From contig JANRLY010000023.1 in NCBI GenBank assembly GCA_033762075.1, positions 17,416-81,415 of the forward strand: a stretch of 64,000 bases of DNA. Reading direction: 5' to 3'. The DNA comes from VFKI01 sp033762075. Lineage in GTDB: Bacteria > Pseudomonadota > Gammaproteobacteria > DSM-16500. The stretch's first letter is position 1. The number at the start of each line of letters is the position of its first letter. Below are positions 8,556 to 18,300 of the stretch, piece by piece. Under the pieces are notes generated by a model. The model was not told the DNA's origin and did no database searches. It saw nothing but the letters and a program-made list of their open reading frames with translations. The position numbers and the translations under genes were made by a program.

Positions 8556-9965
8556 TTACCTCGGGTTATTGCTAAATCCACTAGGTGTTTCTTTGATAGG
8601 AAAAACTTCTTTTACTGCACTCCAGGCTTTGGCAGAAATACTATCTGGTGATTTTTCATTATGCTCCTTTATGAGATCATATGATTCTTCTATTTTTTTT
8701 CCTTCAAGATTTTTAGTGAAATTATGGTGAAATTGAAAAAATTTAGACTCTCTAATCTTTGAATATTGTTTTTTGTATTCATCGATTTGAATTTTTTGAG
8801 TAATGCAATTTGAAACGAAATGAGCGTTTTCAGGGTCTACACTGATTCTTAAACCAATTGATTCATGCGTATCATCATAAATTTCGCTTATCATAATTTG
8901 CCCGTTCAGTTTATTTTTTATATGCTCCAGTAAATCTTGGTTATTGTCTTTGAATAAAATATCAAAACGAATCATTTGATGATTACTTGCGTCTGAACTT
9001 CTGCCAATATTTATTCCCAACTGTTCCAATTGAGCGTGTTCTAGGGCATAGCCAAATAATGAATTCAGATCGATAGAATGTTCTGAACCACAGCATAAAA
9101 AAGGACGTTGTATACTAAGTTCGACTTTCTGCTTTTGATCAAAAGTATCGATTGATAATGGCTGAGGTTCACAAGTTTTACCTGTTTCAGGGTTTAATTG
9201 TTGAGTCGCTGGTTGATGACATTGTTTATCGATTCCTTTATAAAAACATCCATCCGTCCAATCTGCGCCTTGAATATTATCGTTATCGTATCTAAATATT
9301 GGTGGCACAACACTATTAATAAGGGAAGTACCATCTTTCGTGTCGAGCGGAACAAATCGATTATTAAAATCACCAACGATAACAATATTTTCTAAATCAG
9401 ATTTTATAAAATCACTAATGGTTTTTTCTGCTTCTTCAGGGTTTTCAGCATGTGGAAAATGTGCGTTACCAATCATAATTTGTTTTTGCGATTGTTTATG
9501 TTTGAAAATGGCTTTTTGAATTATGGGATCTTCTGATTTTTCCTCGATTTCCTTGGATGGTTCTAATATTTCTTTTTTGTATAAAATAAACTGTCCTTGT
9601 TGATCATTTAATATTTCGTAATCAGGATAAATTTTTTCTCTGAGTTTTTTTTCATCAAAATAAGTTTCCTGTAAGACGATTACATCTGGATTGTTATGAT
9701 GAATCATATTCAATAGTGCTGTGACACTTCTTTCTTCTCTTGCACTTTGCTCTTCTTTTGTTTCATTACGAATACCAAAACCGCTGGGTAAATATGGATT
9801 TAATACATTCCATGAAATTATTTTTAATTGAGCATCGTTTTCCAGAGGAATCGTCGCCAGTATAGGTAGATGATCGGAAAGAAATTGGGAGCGATTCTGC
9901 TGCACATCACTCACTGAAGGAAGAAGAGAATGATAGGCTTTTAAGGGTGTTTTTTGAACAAACAT
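8556..9965 (-). CDS. Endonuclease/exonuclease/phosphatase (EEP) family protein
   Basis: EEP (DNase I-like) fold hydrolase acting on phosphodiester or phosphate-ester bonds. Counting from the ATG at 9965, motifs in order are IISWNVLNP (about 49-57), VIVLQETYF with the catalytic Glu about 100, GDFNNRF (about 198-204), WTDGCFYKG and SSDASNHQMIRF (about 322-333), the last giving the catalytic His. The ATG at 9965 has GAGAGG 7 nt upstream; an in-frame ATG at 10025 would add 20 residues resembling a hydrophobic signal but has no ribosome site. Which start is used decides whether the protein is exported by Sec. It leads a two-gene unit with the nucleotidyltransferase-like gene. Known intracellular bacteria use EEP proteins as phosphoinositide phosphatases or nucleases; the substrate here cannot be read. 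Confidence 0.85.
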   Translation of the reverse strand: MFVQKTPLKAYHSLLPSVSDVQQNRSQFLSDHLPILATIPLENDAQLKIISWNVLNPYLPSGFGIRNETKEEQSAREERSVTALLNMIHHNNPDVIVLQETYFDEKKLREKIYPDYEILNDQQGQFILYKKEILEPSKEIEEKSEDPIIQKAIFKHKQSQKQIMIGNAHFPHAENPEEAEKTISDFIKSDLENIVIVGDFNNRFVPLDTKDGTSLINSVVPPIFRYDNDNIQGADWTDGCFYKGIDKQCHQPATQQLNPETGKTCEPQPLSIDTFDQKQKVELSIQRPFLCCGSEHSIDLNSLFGYALEHAQLEQLGINIGRSSDASNHQMIRFDILFKDNNQDLLEHIKNKLNGQIMISEIYDDTHESIGLRISVDPENAHFVSNCITQKIQIDEYKKQYSKIRESKFFQFHHNFTKNLEGKKIEESYDLIKEHNEKSPDSISAKAWSAVKEVFPIKETPSGFSNNPR

Positions 9966-10170
9966 ACATGTGCCTCTCGAGCAAAATAGGGTTAAAAATA
10001 GTATAGCGTAACTCTCAAACTTCATTGATCAAAACATGATCATTTAAAGAGATTCAATATAAGAATATGATTATATGGAATATTTATCATTATATTTTTT
10101 ATTCCCACAACGTGCAAAGTTGAAAGATCGACTATAATCAGGATAAGAGAAATTTTTGCGGGGTGATCTT

Positions 10171-13100
10171 ATGCCAGATCCAATTACCTTAGTGGCTCTA
10201 GGTACAGCAGCAGCAAAATATGGTCCCCAGTTGGCAGTTGCCGCGGATAAAGCAAAAACAATAGGCGATGCGTATGCCCGCAAATTTGAAAGTAAAGAGG
10301 ATCAAGCCAAGGTGAGAGGCGCGGTCACCATCATGAGTATTTTGATGAAAAATGTTGTTGTGACTGATTTGTTACCGTCTTCGTTTTCAAGTGCTGAAGG
10401 TGTTCCAGCAGTATTAGAAGAAAAAACTATGTTTTCTACAATTGCAGCGGCAGTTTCATCAGAAAAATCTGTTGGTCCGGCAAGTTTATATAACCCGAGA
10501 TGGATCCCAAATCAAAGTGATTTTGCTGAGTTGTTCGTACAAGATTATGATGAAACTTTTACAGGAAAACGTGAATACATGATTCCTGTTTATGAATGTC
10601 ACGAAAGATTACTAAGGATGGTATTTAATTCTGATGGAAGCCCTAATACTAAAATTACGCCTGAATCACGCAGAACGGCATTTATTTTTTTAAAAGCAAT
10701 AGACGGTTTAATTAAGGAACTTAATACACCCAATTCAAAAATGAGTTTGACTGAAGCACATAGCATTATGCTAGGACTTAAAAAATCCTTAGATGAAGCA
10801 CTGTGTACTTTTCCTGATGCCGAAGGAAAAGTACTTGGTGAAGGAAGTAAGGAATATCTCAGAAAAGGTAAAGACACTTCTCTTCGAGCACGAGTAGGTT
10901 TTGGTCGAGGATTAGAAGAAGGGGATTCTTTAGCAAAAACAATGGAAATAGCTGCTGATGCCTTTGAAAAGCAATTTTTGCTCCGAGGGTTGTCGGAAAT
11001 TGTCACGGATATTTCTGAAAACCTTGAAGCAGATGTCCTTGAGTTCATGGCAGTCGTTTGTAAAAAATTTGGGGGAACAGTACCAGATAGATTAACCACA
11101 AAGGCACTCAGTGAGATTCAGTTTGAAGGAGTCTATGCCCAATACGGTGCCGCATTTGACATATTCCGGAGACATTATAGTTCGAATTTTTCTGAAACAG
11201 ATGAGGAAGCACTACGTGCAGAATTAAAGAGTTGCTCTCCAAAGACAAAAGAAGGCGAGCAATTTGTAATTCAATTAATGGAGCTTTTTCGTTTGGCGCA
11301 ACTTTCTAGGCAAATAAGTAATATACAAGAAGTTTCTAAATTGATGGGGTCATTGACTGAAAGAGATATGATGCCTTTATATGAGACATTTTTTAAATTG
11401 CTCCAGGAGAGATTGAAGAGCAGCATGGTAACAATGCAAAGTTTAAATGATAATTCTGAAAGGGCAGTGTCACTAGATCATAGCAAGTACTTAGAAATTC
11501 AGAAAAAGCTAGATAATTTTAACATTTTGAAGCGAACAGTCGATGTTCTCTTGAATGACCATATTCCTGACTTAGAAAAATTGACAAGATTAGATGAAAA
11601 TCTTCACGAATTAAATGATAACGTTGATCAAATTAAACGTAACATTGCAACTTTAAACATTGATGAAGAAAGGCGGTTGGAGTTATACGCCCTGGTTGAA
11701 GATCAGCGTAAGCAAGCAATAGAACGCGTAGCACGTTCAAAGAATGCAACATTGCAGACAATGTCAAAAAGTGAACTGAAGATTTTAAAAGACAATGCAA
11801 CGCTTGTTCAAGACAGTGTAGCAGATATTATAAATGGTTTAAGGAGTTTGGCCCTAGATGAGAAATCTGCTTTTGCGCAATTGCTAAGCTATGTTGATCA
11901 AGGCTTTTCAAGCCATTATATTGATCACAGTATAGAATCAGGCGCTGTGCTTTTTCAAAGTGAAGCAAGTCTTTTCAGCTCTGTTGAAGATTTAACAGGT
12001 TTAGATAAAAAAATATTAGTTAAATTAAAACCAGAAGAGCGCGAAAAAATAAATAAACAATTTATTGAATTGGTCAAGCAATTATGCAAACACCAACATG
12101 CTGCCTCGGGGCAAGATGGCATGTCCGCAAAAGATGCGGATCGTTCTTTGCAACAATTACAAACTGCCTTTAGGGACTTTAATAAAACTCTACAAGAACA
12201 TGGTTTCTCTCCTATTGCAAATCCCTTTGAAAAGCGTCATCAAGCAATTGCTGATATCCATGACAACGCTCAAAAAGATCGCGCAAAGATTCAACAAGTG
12301 CAACCCGTTTCTCAGTTATCTGATGAAGAGCAAAAAGAGTTAGCTTATGCTTCTCCGGTTAAACCTAAAGCTTCTAAACCTGCTGAAGAAGTTTCTAGCA
12401 TCAATCCAGATCCTTATGTGCAAAGAAATGTAAGAGAAGTTGCGTTTTTAATGCTATGTATTGCTGCGCGTGATAAGACAGCAGATGGTGGAATAGGAGA
12501 TTACGTTAAAAAAATTCATCGTACGCTTCAACATAAATCAAGTGAAGAAAAGGAAAGTGAAGTTTTGGAGTTAAACTCGGGTGCTTTGTATCAAGCTTTT
12601 TGGTGTGCTGTTCATGGCGAGCAATTAACAGCTGGATTAAGAGAACAAATAAACAAAGCGAAAACGGCTAATGATCCTATTTTTAAAGGTTTAGCAAATA
12701 TCTCGGATCTTGAGGATAAAAAAATATTTGCGTTACTCATGCTCGATAGATTTTCAGAGCTTGGTAAATTGTTACAAGACTATAATCGTAGTACAACCCA
12801 AATCGGTGAGTTACAACGTGAAATGATAATCTTAAAACGCGACTTGCAAGAGGCCATAAAACAGGGAAACTCTGATAGAGTTAAACAGCATATGGATCAA
12901 CTGTTAGAGCTAGATAAAAAATTAGATCAGACACAAAGAGTTTTTACTGGCATTCAAAAAGAGTTGGAAAATCGTCTAATAGGGCCTGAGGGACTTGGAA
13001 ATAAAATGTTCGCTGATGCTGATAAAGAATTCACAGGGCGTGTTAGAGATGACACTTTAATTCCAGCGTTAGGAAAGAAAGATAGAGAAGTTACCAAAGA

Positions 13101-14328
13101 ATATACAAGCTTAAAGGAAACGCGTGGCAAGGTATCGCTAAAGGAGGTACTCAATTCTGCAGAAGCAGCTACGAAGCCTCAAATTGATGCATGTGAATCT
13201 ATGCGTAAAGAATGTGGAGAGTTAATACAAAATGCAAAAGGATATTCAGCTCAACAAGAGAATCAACGAAAAGAGAGATATCAAAGTGCCCAAAAGGAAT
13301 TAGATAAGAGGATGGAAACTTTACATAAAAAGAGAGCGCGTCAATATGATCAAGCTCTGGAGATACATGATCAAGAAAGTGCGAAAATTTATATTGAATT
13401 TAAGTTGTCTAAAAAACTACCCGTTCTTTCGGAAGAACAAAAAGTTTTCTATGATGATTTTATAAAAAGAGGCAAGCATCTTGAAGCAGAAGCAGATTAT
13501 CTTGCAGAGTGGCGTCTAGGTCGTCGTGGCCGCCCTGATACCGGCCGTGTAGAATCCGCGCTACAAGCGGATAATTATCTCCTTAAAATCGATGAATCCA
13601 TAGAAAATCAGACAAATGCATTAGAGCAGCGACGTAGGCAGTTGAATGAAACAATATTACAGATGGAAAAAAACCCACCCCTTTTGGGTGTTGGCCAAAA
13701 AAACTATGATAAGAAATTAGCTGATGCCAGAAAAGAGAGGAATGAGTTAAATGGTGTCATTGAGAAGTTGGGCGCATTTCCTCAGGAGTTTAAAGAAACT
13801 TTCAGACCACTCGTCGTTGGTAGTTTGGAAGTATTCTATAAAACAATTGATGATATCTCCAATCCAATTAATCGAGTAGAAGCCTACATTGATTTTTTGA
13901 AATGCTTGAAAGCGCAGTGTGAAACTCAACTACAATTCATTGACGAAAAAAGACCAGAATTTAAGTATTTAGCTCAAGTGTTAGGGGAGGCTATAAGAGA
14001 TATTGATGCTGGAATAAGAGAAAAACAAAAAGAATTAAAGCAATTAAAAGCAGAAGAAAAATCTTCTCAAGTAGTAGAGCAAAAATCTGTACAAGATTCT
14101 GAGGTAGATGACTGGTCTGATGTTCCTCAAATCACTAGAAGAGGTGACACCTTTTTTGAAGCGCCAGACTCTGATCAATTGAAGAGACTAAGAGAATTAG
14201 GGCCCACACCAGCAGATCAAAAGGAGGCTACGGAGGAGGAAATCGCTCAAAGACTGAAGGCCCTGAAAGATTCTCAACCGGATAAAGGTAAGCAAGAGAT
14301 CATTATTCAGACACCAAAAAAGCAGTAA
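10171..14328 (+). CDS. Giant coiled-coil protein, 1385 aa, effector-like
   Basis: Unrecognised protein, almost entirely charged helix with long coiled-coil stretches (about residues 430-570, 870-950, 1010-1080, 1130-1340). It starts MPDPITLVALGTAAAKYGPQ; this first stretch is mildly hydrophobic but not a signal peptide. The C-terminus is charged and ends EIIIQTPKKQ. ATG at 10171 follows GGGGTGATCTT, a good extended Shine-Dalgarno match; an in-frame TTG at 10156 is less likely. The next gene, a methyltransferase, starts 20 nt downstream, so the two may be co-transcribed. Coiled-coil effectors of this size are common in Legionellales; structural or tethering roles are possible but not shown. 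Confidence 0.8.
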   Translation: MPDPITLVALGTAAAKYGPQLAVAADKAKTIGDAYARKFESKEDQAKVRGAVTIMSILMKNVVVTDLLPSSFSSAEGVPAVLEEKTMFSTIAAAVSSEKSVGPASLYNPRWIPNQSDFAELFVQDYDETFTGKREYMIPVYECHERLLRMVFNSDGSPNTKITPESRRTAFIFLKAIDGLIKELNTPNSKMSLTEAHSIMLGLKKSLDEALCTFPDAEGKVLGEGSKEYLRKGKDTSLRARVGFGRGLEEGDSLAKTMEIAADAFEKQFLLRGLSEIVTDISENLEADVLEFMAVVCKKFGGTVPDRLTTKALSEIQFEGVYAQYGAAFDIFRRHYSSNFSETDEEALRAELKSCSPKTKEGEQFVIQLMELFRLAQLSRQISNIQEVSKLMGSLTERDMMPLYETFFKLLQERLKSSMVTMQSLNDNSERAVSLDHSKYLEIQKKLDNFNILKRTVDVLLNDHIPDLEKLTRLDENLHELNDNVDQIKRNIATLNIDEERRLELYALVEDQRKQAIERVARSKNATLQTMSKSELKILKDNATLVQDSVADIINGLRSLALDEKSAFAQLLSYVDQGFSSHYIDHSIESGAVLFQSEASLFSSVEDLTGLDKKILVKLKPEEREKINKQFIELVKQLCKHQHAASGQDGMSAKDADRSLQQLQTAFRDFNKTLQEHGFSPIANPFEKRHQAIADIHDNAQKDRAKIQQVQPVSQLSDEEQKELAYASPVKPKASKPAEEVSSINPDPYVQRNVREVAFLMLCIAARDKTADGGIGDYVKKIHRTLQHKSSEEKESEVLELNSGALYQAFWCAVHGEQLTAGLREQINKAKTANDPIFKGLANISDLEDKKIFALLMLDRFSELGKLLQDYNRSTTQIGELQREMIILKRDLQEAIKQGNSDRVKQHMDQLLELDKKLDQTQRVFTGIQKELENRLIGPEGLGNKMFADADKEFTGRVRDDTLIPALGKKDREVTKEYTSLKETRGKVSLKEVLNSAEAATKPQIDACESMRKECGELIQNAKGYSAQQENQRKERYQSAQKELDKRMETLHKKRARQYDQALEIHDQESAKIYIEFKLSKKLPVLSEEQKVFYDDFIKRGKHLEAEADYLAEWRLGRRGRPDTGRVESALQADNYLLKIDESIENQTNALEQRRRQLNETILQMEKNPPLLGVGQKNYDKKLADARKERNELNGVIEKLGAFPQEFKETFRPLVVGSLEVFYKTIDDISNPINRVEAYIDFLKCLKAQCETQLQFIDEKRPEFKYLAQVLGEAIRDIDAGIREKQKELKQLKAEEKSSQVVEQKSVQDSEVDDWSDVPQITRRGDTFFEAPDSDQLKRLRELGPTPADQKEATEEEIAQRLKALKDSQPDKGKQEIIIQTPKKQ

Positions 14329-14348
14329 CGTGAGTATAGGAAATAAAA

Positions 14349-15092
14349 ATGGTATATGGATTTCTTAGTGCCCATTACTTCAGTAAAACCTTTACAAAGC
14401 CTTCTGAAAATGAAGTTGTCTTTTATTGTGATCGAATTTCAAAAAATGAGGGGCCTGTTTTGGAGGCTATGTGTGGTGCCGGGCGTTTATTAATTCCATT
14501 GTTAGAAGCGGGTTACAACATCGAAGGATTAGATAATTCATCCACAATGTTAAAATTATGTCGCGCTATATTAAAAGAAAATAATCTCAACACAATTTTG
14601 TATGAACAAAATATGTTGAATTTAAAACTTGATAAAAAATATTCAGCAATTATCGTTGCGATGAATTCATTTCAGCATTTTGTAACAGATAATGAAGTTT
14701 CAAACATTTTACAGCAATTCAAAAATCATTTGATGCCAGAAGGAAAATTATTCATTGAAATGTATTGTCCTTTTCAAGGTATGGAGGGTCCAACGCAAAT
14801 TAAACATATGAATCAAATTACAGTAGGTAAAGATCAAGTTCTCGAAAAGAAAATGATCATACATTTAAACTATCTCAATCATACTTATGTGACGCATAAT
14901 AAATACCGTCTTTATCAAAATGGACGTATTGTTGAGAAAGAAGAAGAACGTTTTACTTTAAGATGGTACCAGCCAGGAGAATTCGAGACCCTATTATTAA
15001 AGGCAGGATTTTCTTCTTCTCAGTGTATCGAAACCAGATTTAACACCAATCCTGATGGGATGGTTTATATTGCATTATCAAGATCATCTTGA
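14349..15092 (+). CDS. Class I SAM-dependent methyltransferase
   Basis: Transfers a methyl group from S-adenosylmethionine to an unknown acceptor. 247 aa. Motif I is VLEAMCGAGRLLIPLLEAGY (about residues 37-56); the acidic residue that binds the ribose follows in IEGLDNSSTML (about 59-69), and motif IV-like AIIVAMNSFQHF is near 100. The C-terminal half (RLYQNGRIVEKEEERFTLRW) is a beta-rich lid typical of small-molecule methyltransferases of the Methyltransf_25 type. It begins 20 nt after the giant coiled-coil gene with AGGA ahead of the ATG. Substrate is not predictable from sequence. Confidence 0.88.
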   Translation: MVYGFLSAHYFSKTFTKPSENEVVFYCDRISKNEGPVLEAMCGAGRLLIPLLEAGYNIEGLDNSSTMLKLCRAILKENNLNTILYEQNMLNLKLDKKYSAIIVAMNSFQHFVTDNEVSNILQQFKNHLMPEGKLFIEMYCPFQGMEGPTQIKHMNQITVGKDQVLEKKMIIHLNYLNHTYVTHNKYRLYQNGRIVEKEEERFTLRWYQPGEFETLLLKAGFSSSQCIETRFNTNPDGMVYIALSRSS

Positions 15093-15325
15093 CCCTGAGG
15101 GACTTCCTGTAGACCCCCAATAATCAATCCTTCATATCTTGATTTTAATGTGGACAATAGAGAGTGCGATCCACAACGCAGATATTGGCCAATTTAGATA
15201 ACCTCATCGATTTTTGATCATCAATAGGGGCATTTTCCCCCCTGTGATTATATGCATTGTTAGCTTATAATCGCGCAATTTATACCCATATGTAACATTT
15301 AGACCCAGAAGAGCGAGGGGCAGCA

Positions 15326-18300
15326 ATGCTATTAAATAATAATGAATTTAAAGACTTTATCTATACAGCAGATTCTCTTAATGCCCTGACAATTGCGCAC
15401 AAAGAATTCGTTGAAGGCAATAAAGAATATTTATTTTATTGGTGGCAATTTTTTATCAATAAAATTTCTGTGGAAGAGATTGAAGCGCTCTATAATGCAT
15501 ATGCTATCCCAGAAGATAAAGAAAGTAGAAATATCTTAGATTGGTTGATGCTGGGTCAAGAGCATTATAGTGCCGACGATAATATAAACTATTTTAAGCA
15601 TTTAGTAGCTTCAAACAACGAAAATTCGAGAGAATTTATTGAAGCGTTTCTTATATTATCAATAATGGAATTGGTAAAAAATATTCAATTTAGCAATAAC
15701 TTTGATACTGTGAAAAAAATATCTGAAACAATCTCACTTCACAAAGATTTAATAGTTGAATTGATGCCATTTTTGGTAGAGATGGAATTTAATTTTCTAT
15801 TGCAAGAAAAAAATCACCAATCAGCATATGACCTCGTAAAAAATGACCCCAAGTACACCAAATTAAAAAACAAAATTATCAACATGGGTTTTTATGATCA
15901 AACACGCAATGATGAATTCAAGAAACTGATAAAAGAAGAAAATTTTAACGCAGCATTTTTACTTGCGCATGAAGAATTTCTGCATGGCAATAAACAATTT
16001 ATTTCATTTTGGTGGCAGTGTATAAATAATCAAGAGATGCACACTTTTATTGAATCTATTTTAAACGCTTATTCAATTGCAGAAAATGAAGAAGAGCGAA
16101 GCGGCATGGATTGTTTTATATTGGGCATAAAACAGTATGTAGCAAAGGAATACGAACTTGCCTATGAAAACTTGCAGCAAGCTTATCATAGAGACATGGT
16201 TTTTGCTCAAACGGTTATGGGTTTAATGCATGAACAGGGATTAGGCTGCGTTCAAAGTTTTTTGTTAGCAAAATGGTATTATGACCAAGCTATTAAACAA
16301 AATGATTCATTTGCTATGGTATACCTTGCAAATCTATATTGGGAACATTCTGAAAGCATTAAAAATGAAGATGATAATCCACCTGAAATTATTCACCGCC
16401 TTACTAAACAATCTCTTGAATTAGGTAACACAAATGCGCTGGGTTTGTACGTTCTTACGAATTGCTATTTGCAAGAAAATACATCTTACGAAGTAAACTT
16501 GAAAAAACATGCAGAAAATGCTGCTGAACTTGGGGATGCTGAAGCTATCAGTGGATTAGCACGCTTTTGTTGCGACGAAAGAAATTATAAACGTGCAATG
16601 GAGCTTTACAAATGCGCAATAGCACTCGGCTCCATTAATGCAAAAAGAAATTTAGCTGACATGATAAAAGAGGGTAAAGGAGTCGAAGCGGACTTATTTG
16701 CTGCAAAACAATTATATCAAGAAGCTTTAGATGGAGGTGATGTACTCGCAAAATATTATTTAAAAGATACTATTGATCATCAAATTGATTTATGTATCAA
16801 TGAAGATCGTTATGCGGATGCTTTGGCCATTATTAGAAATGAATGCAAAGAACATATTAAAGATTATGCCGATAAATTATACTTTAAAGCACGTGGATAT
16901 GAACAAAGTGATCCACAAAGGTCAATTAAACTTTATCAAAGTTATATCGCGCTTGTTTCAGATGGAATCCATGATCAACATAAACATGTACAAATGACCA
17001 TTGCCGAACTTTACGAATTAGGTAAAACTGGTGCTGCCGACTTTGTGCAGGCAAGAGCTTTTTATCAAAAAGCTGCCGAACAGAATTCCGTTGAAGCCAT
17101 GTTCTGTCTTGCAGTCATGTTGGAGCAAGGAAAAGGCGGAAAAAAAGATTTAGTCGCAGCAAAAAAATGGTATGGACAAGCTGCAAAAGATAAACATGTT
17201 GAAGCCATGTTTCATTTAGCCACGTTACTACTACAAGAGAAAAATAATGCTGAAGCATTATCAGATGCTTGGCATTGGTCTATGCGCGCAGCTGATAGTG
17301 GGCATGTTGAATCAATGGTGCAATATGCATATCTGCTTGAAAAGGGGATTGGCAACAAAAAATTTAAAAATCTTCCTAAAGATTACTACAAAAAAGCTGC
17401 TGATTTAGGCCATGGAGAAGCTAGTTATCTTTATGCAACATACTGCGAAAAATCAAATGATTTAGAGGAAGCAAAAAAATATTTATATCATGCAATTAAG
17501 TGTGGGCATGAAGACGCAATTTATAAACTCGCATCTCTGCTGGATAACCACCATGCATCTCGCGATGAATTGGTGCAAGCAAGAAAACTTTATCAACAAG
17601 CTGCAGATTTGTATGATTCTAAAGCGATCATTCGTCTTGCAAAAATGTGTGAATTTGGCACCGGTGGTGCTGTTGATTTCGAGCAAGCACGAAAACTGTA
17701 TTGCTTGGCTGTTGATGAAGTGCCAGATAATACATATGCACTCAATCGTCTCACTGATATGTTTTGGCGAGGATTGGGCGGTCCAGTCGATCTTCGCTTA
17801 GCGAGACAGTATTGTCAGATGGCTGTTGATTTAAACAATGCTGAAGCGCGTAAAAATTTCAATTCGCTGGTGGCCTTCGAATATTACGATGATAGGCAAG
17901 ATGAAGTATTTAAGTTTCTCATCAAACAAGCGGAATCTTTGGAAGCGTTTAAACTCGCGCACGAAGAATTTATCAGAGGAAATAAGCAATATTTATTTTA
18001 TTGGATGGATTTTATAAAAAATCACAAGTCGCTTGCGCTGCCAATATTAGAGACATATAACATTCCTAGTAACACAAATCAGCGCAATGCCTTGGACTGG
18101 TATATTCAAGGAATGATTGATTACGTTAATTATAATTTCGTATCGGCGCGAGAATGTTTTACCAAAGCAGCTAAGATGGGGTTGGCGACTGCGCAAAATG
18201 ATTTAGGTTATTTATTTCAATTTGGGTTTGGTGGTGAAAAAAATAAAACTAAAGCAATGATATGGTATGAACAAGCGCTTGCATCAGGTGATGCTAGTGC

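Noticed and set aside
10599..11099. 166-codon minus-strand frame
   Set aside because: Antisense to the 1385-aa gene; Ser/Pro-rich composition is that of a reverse frame.
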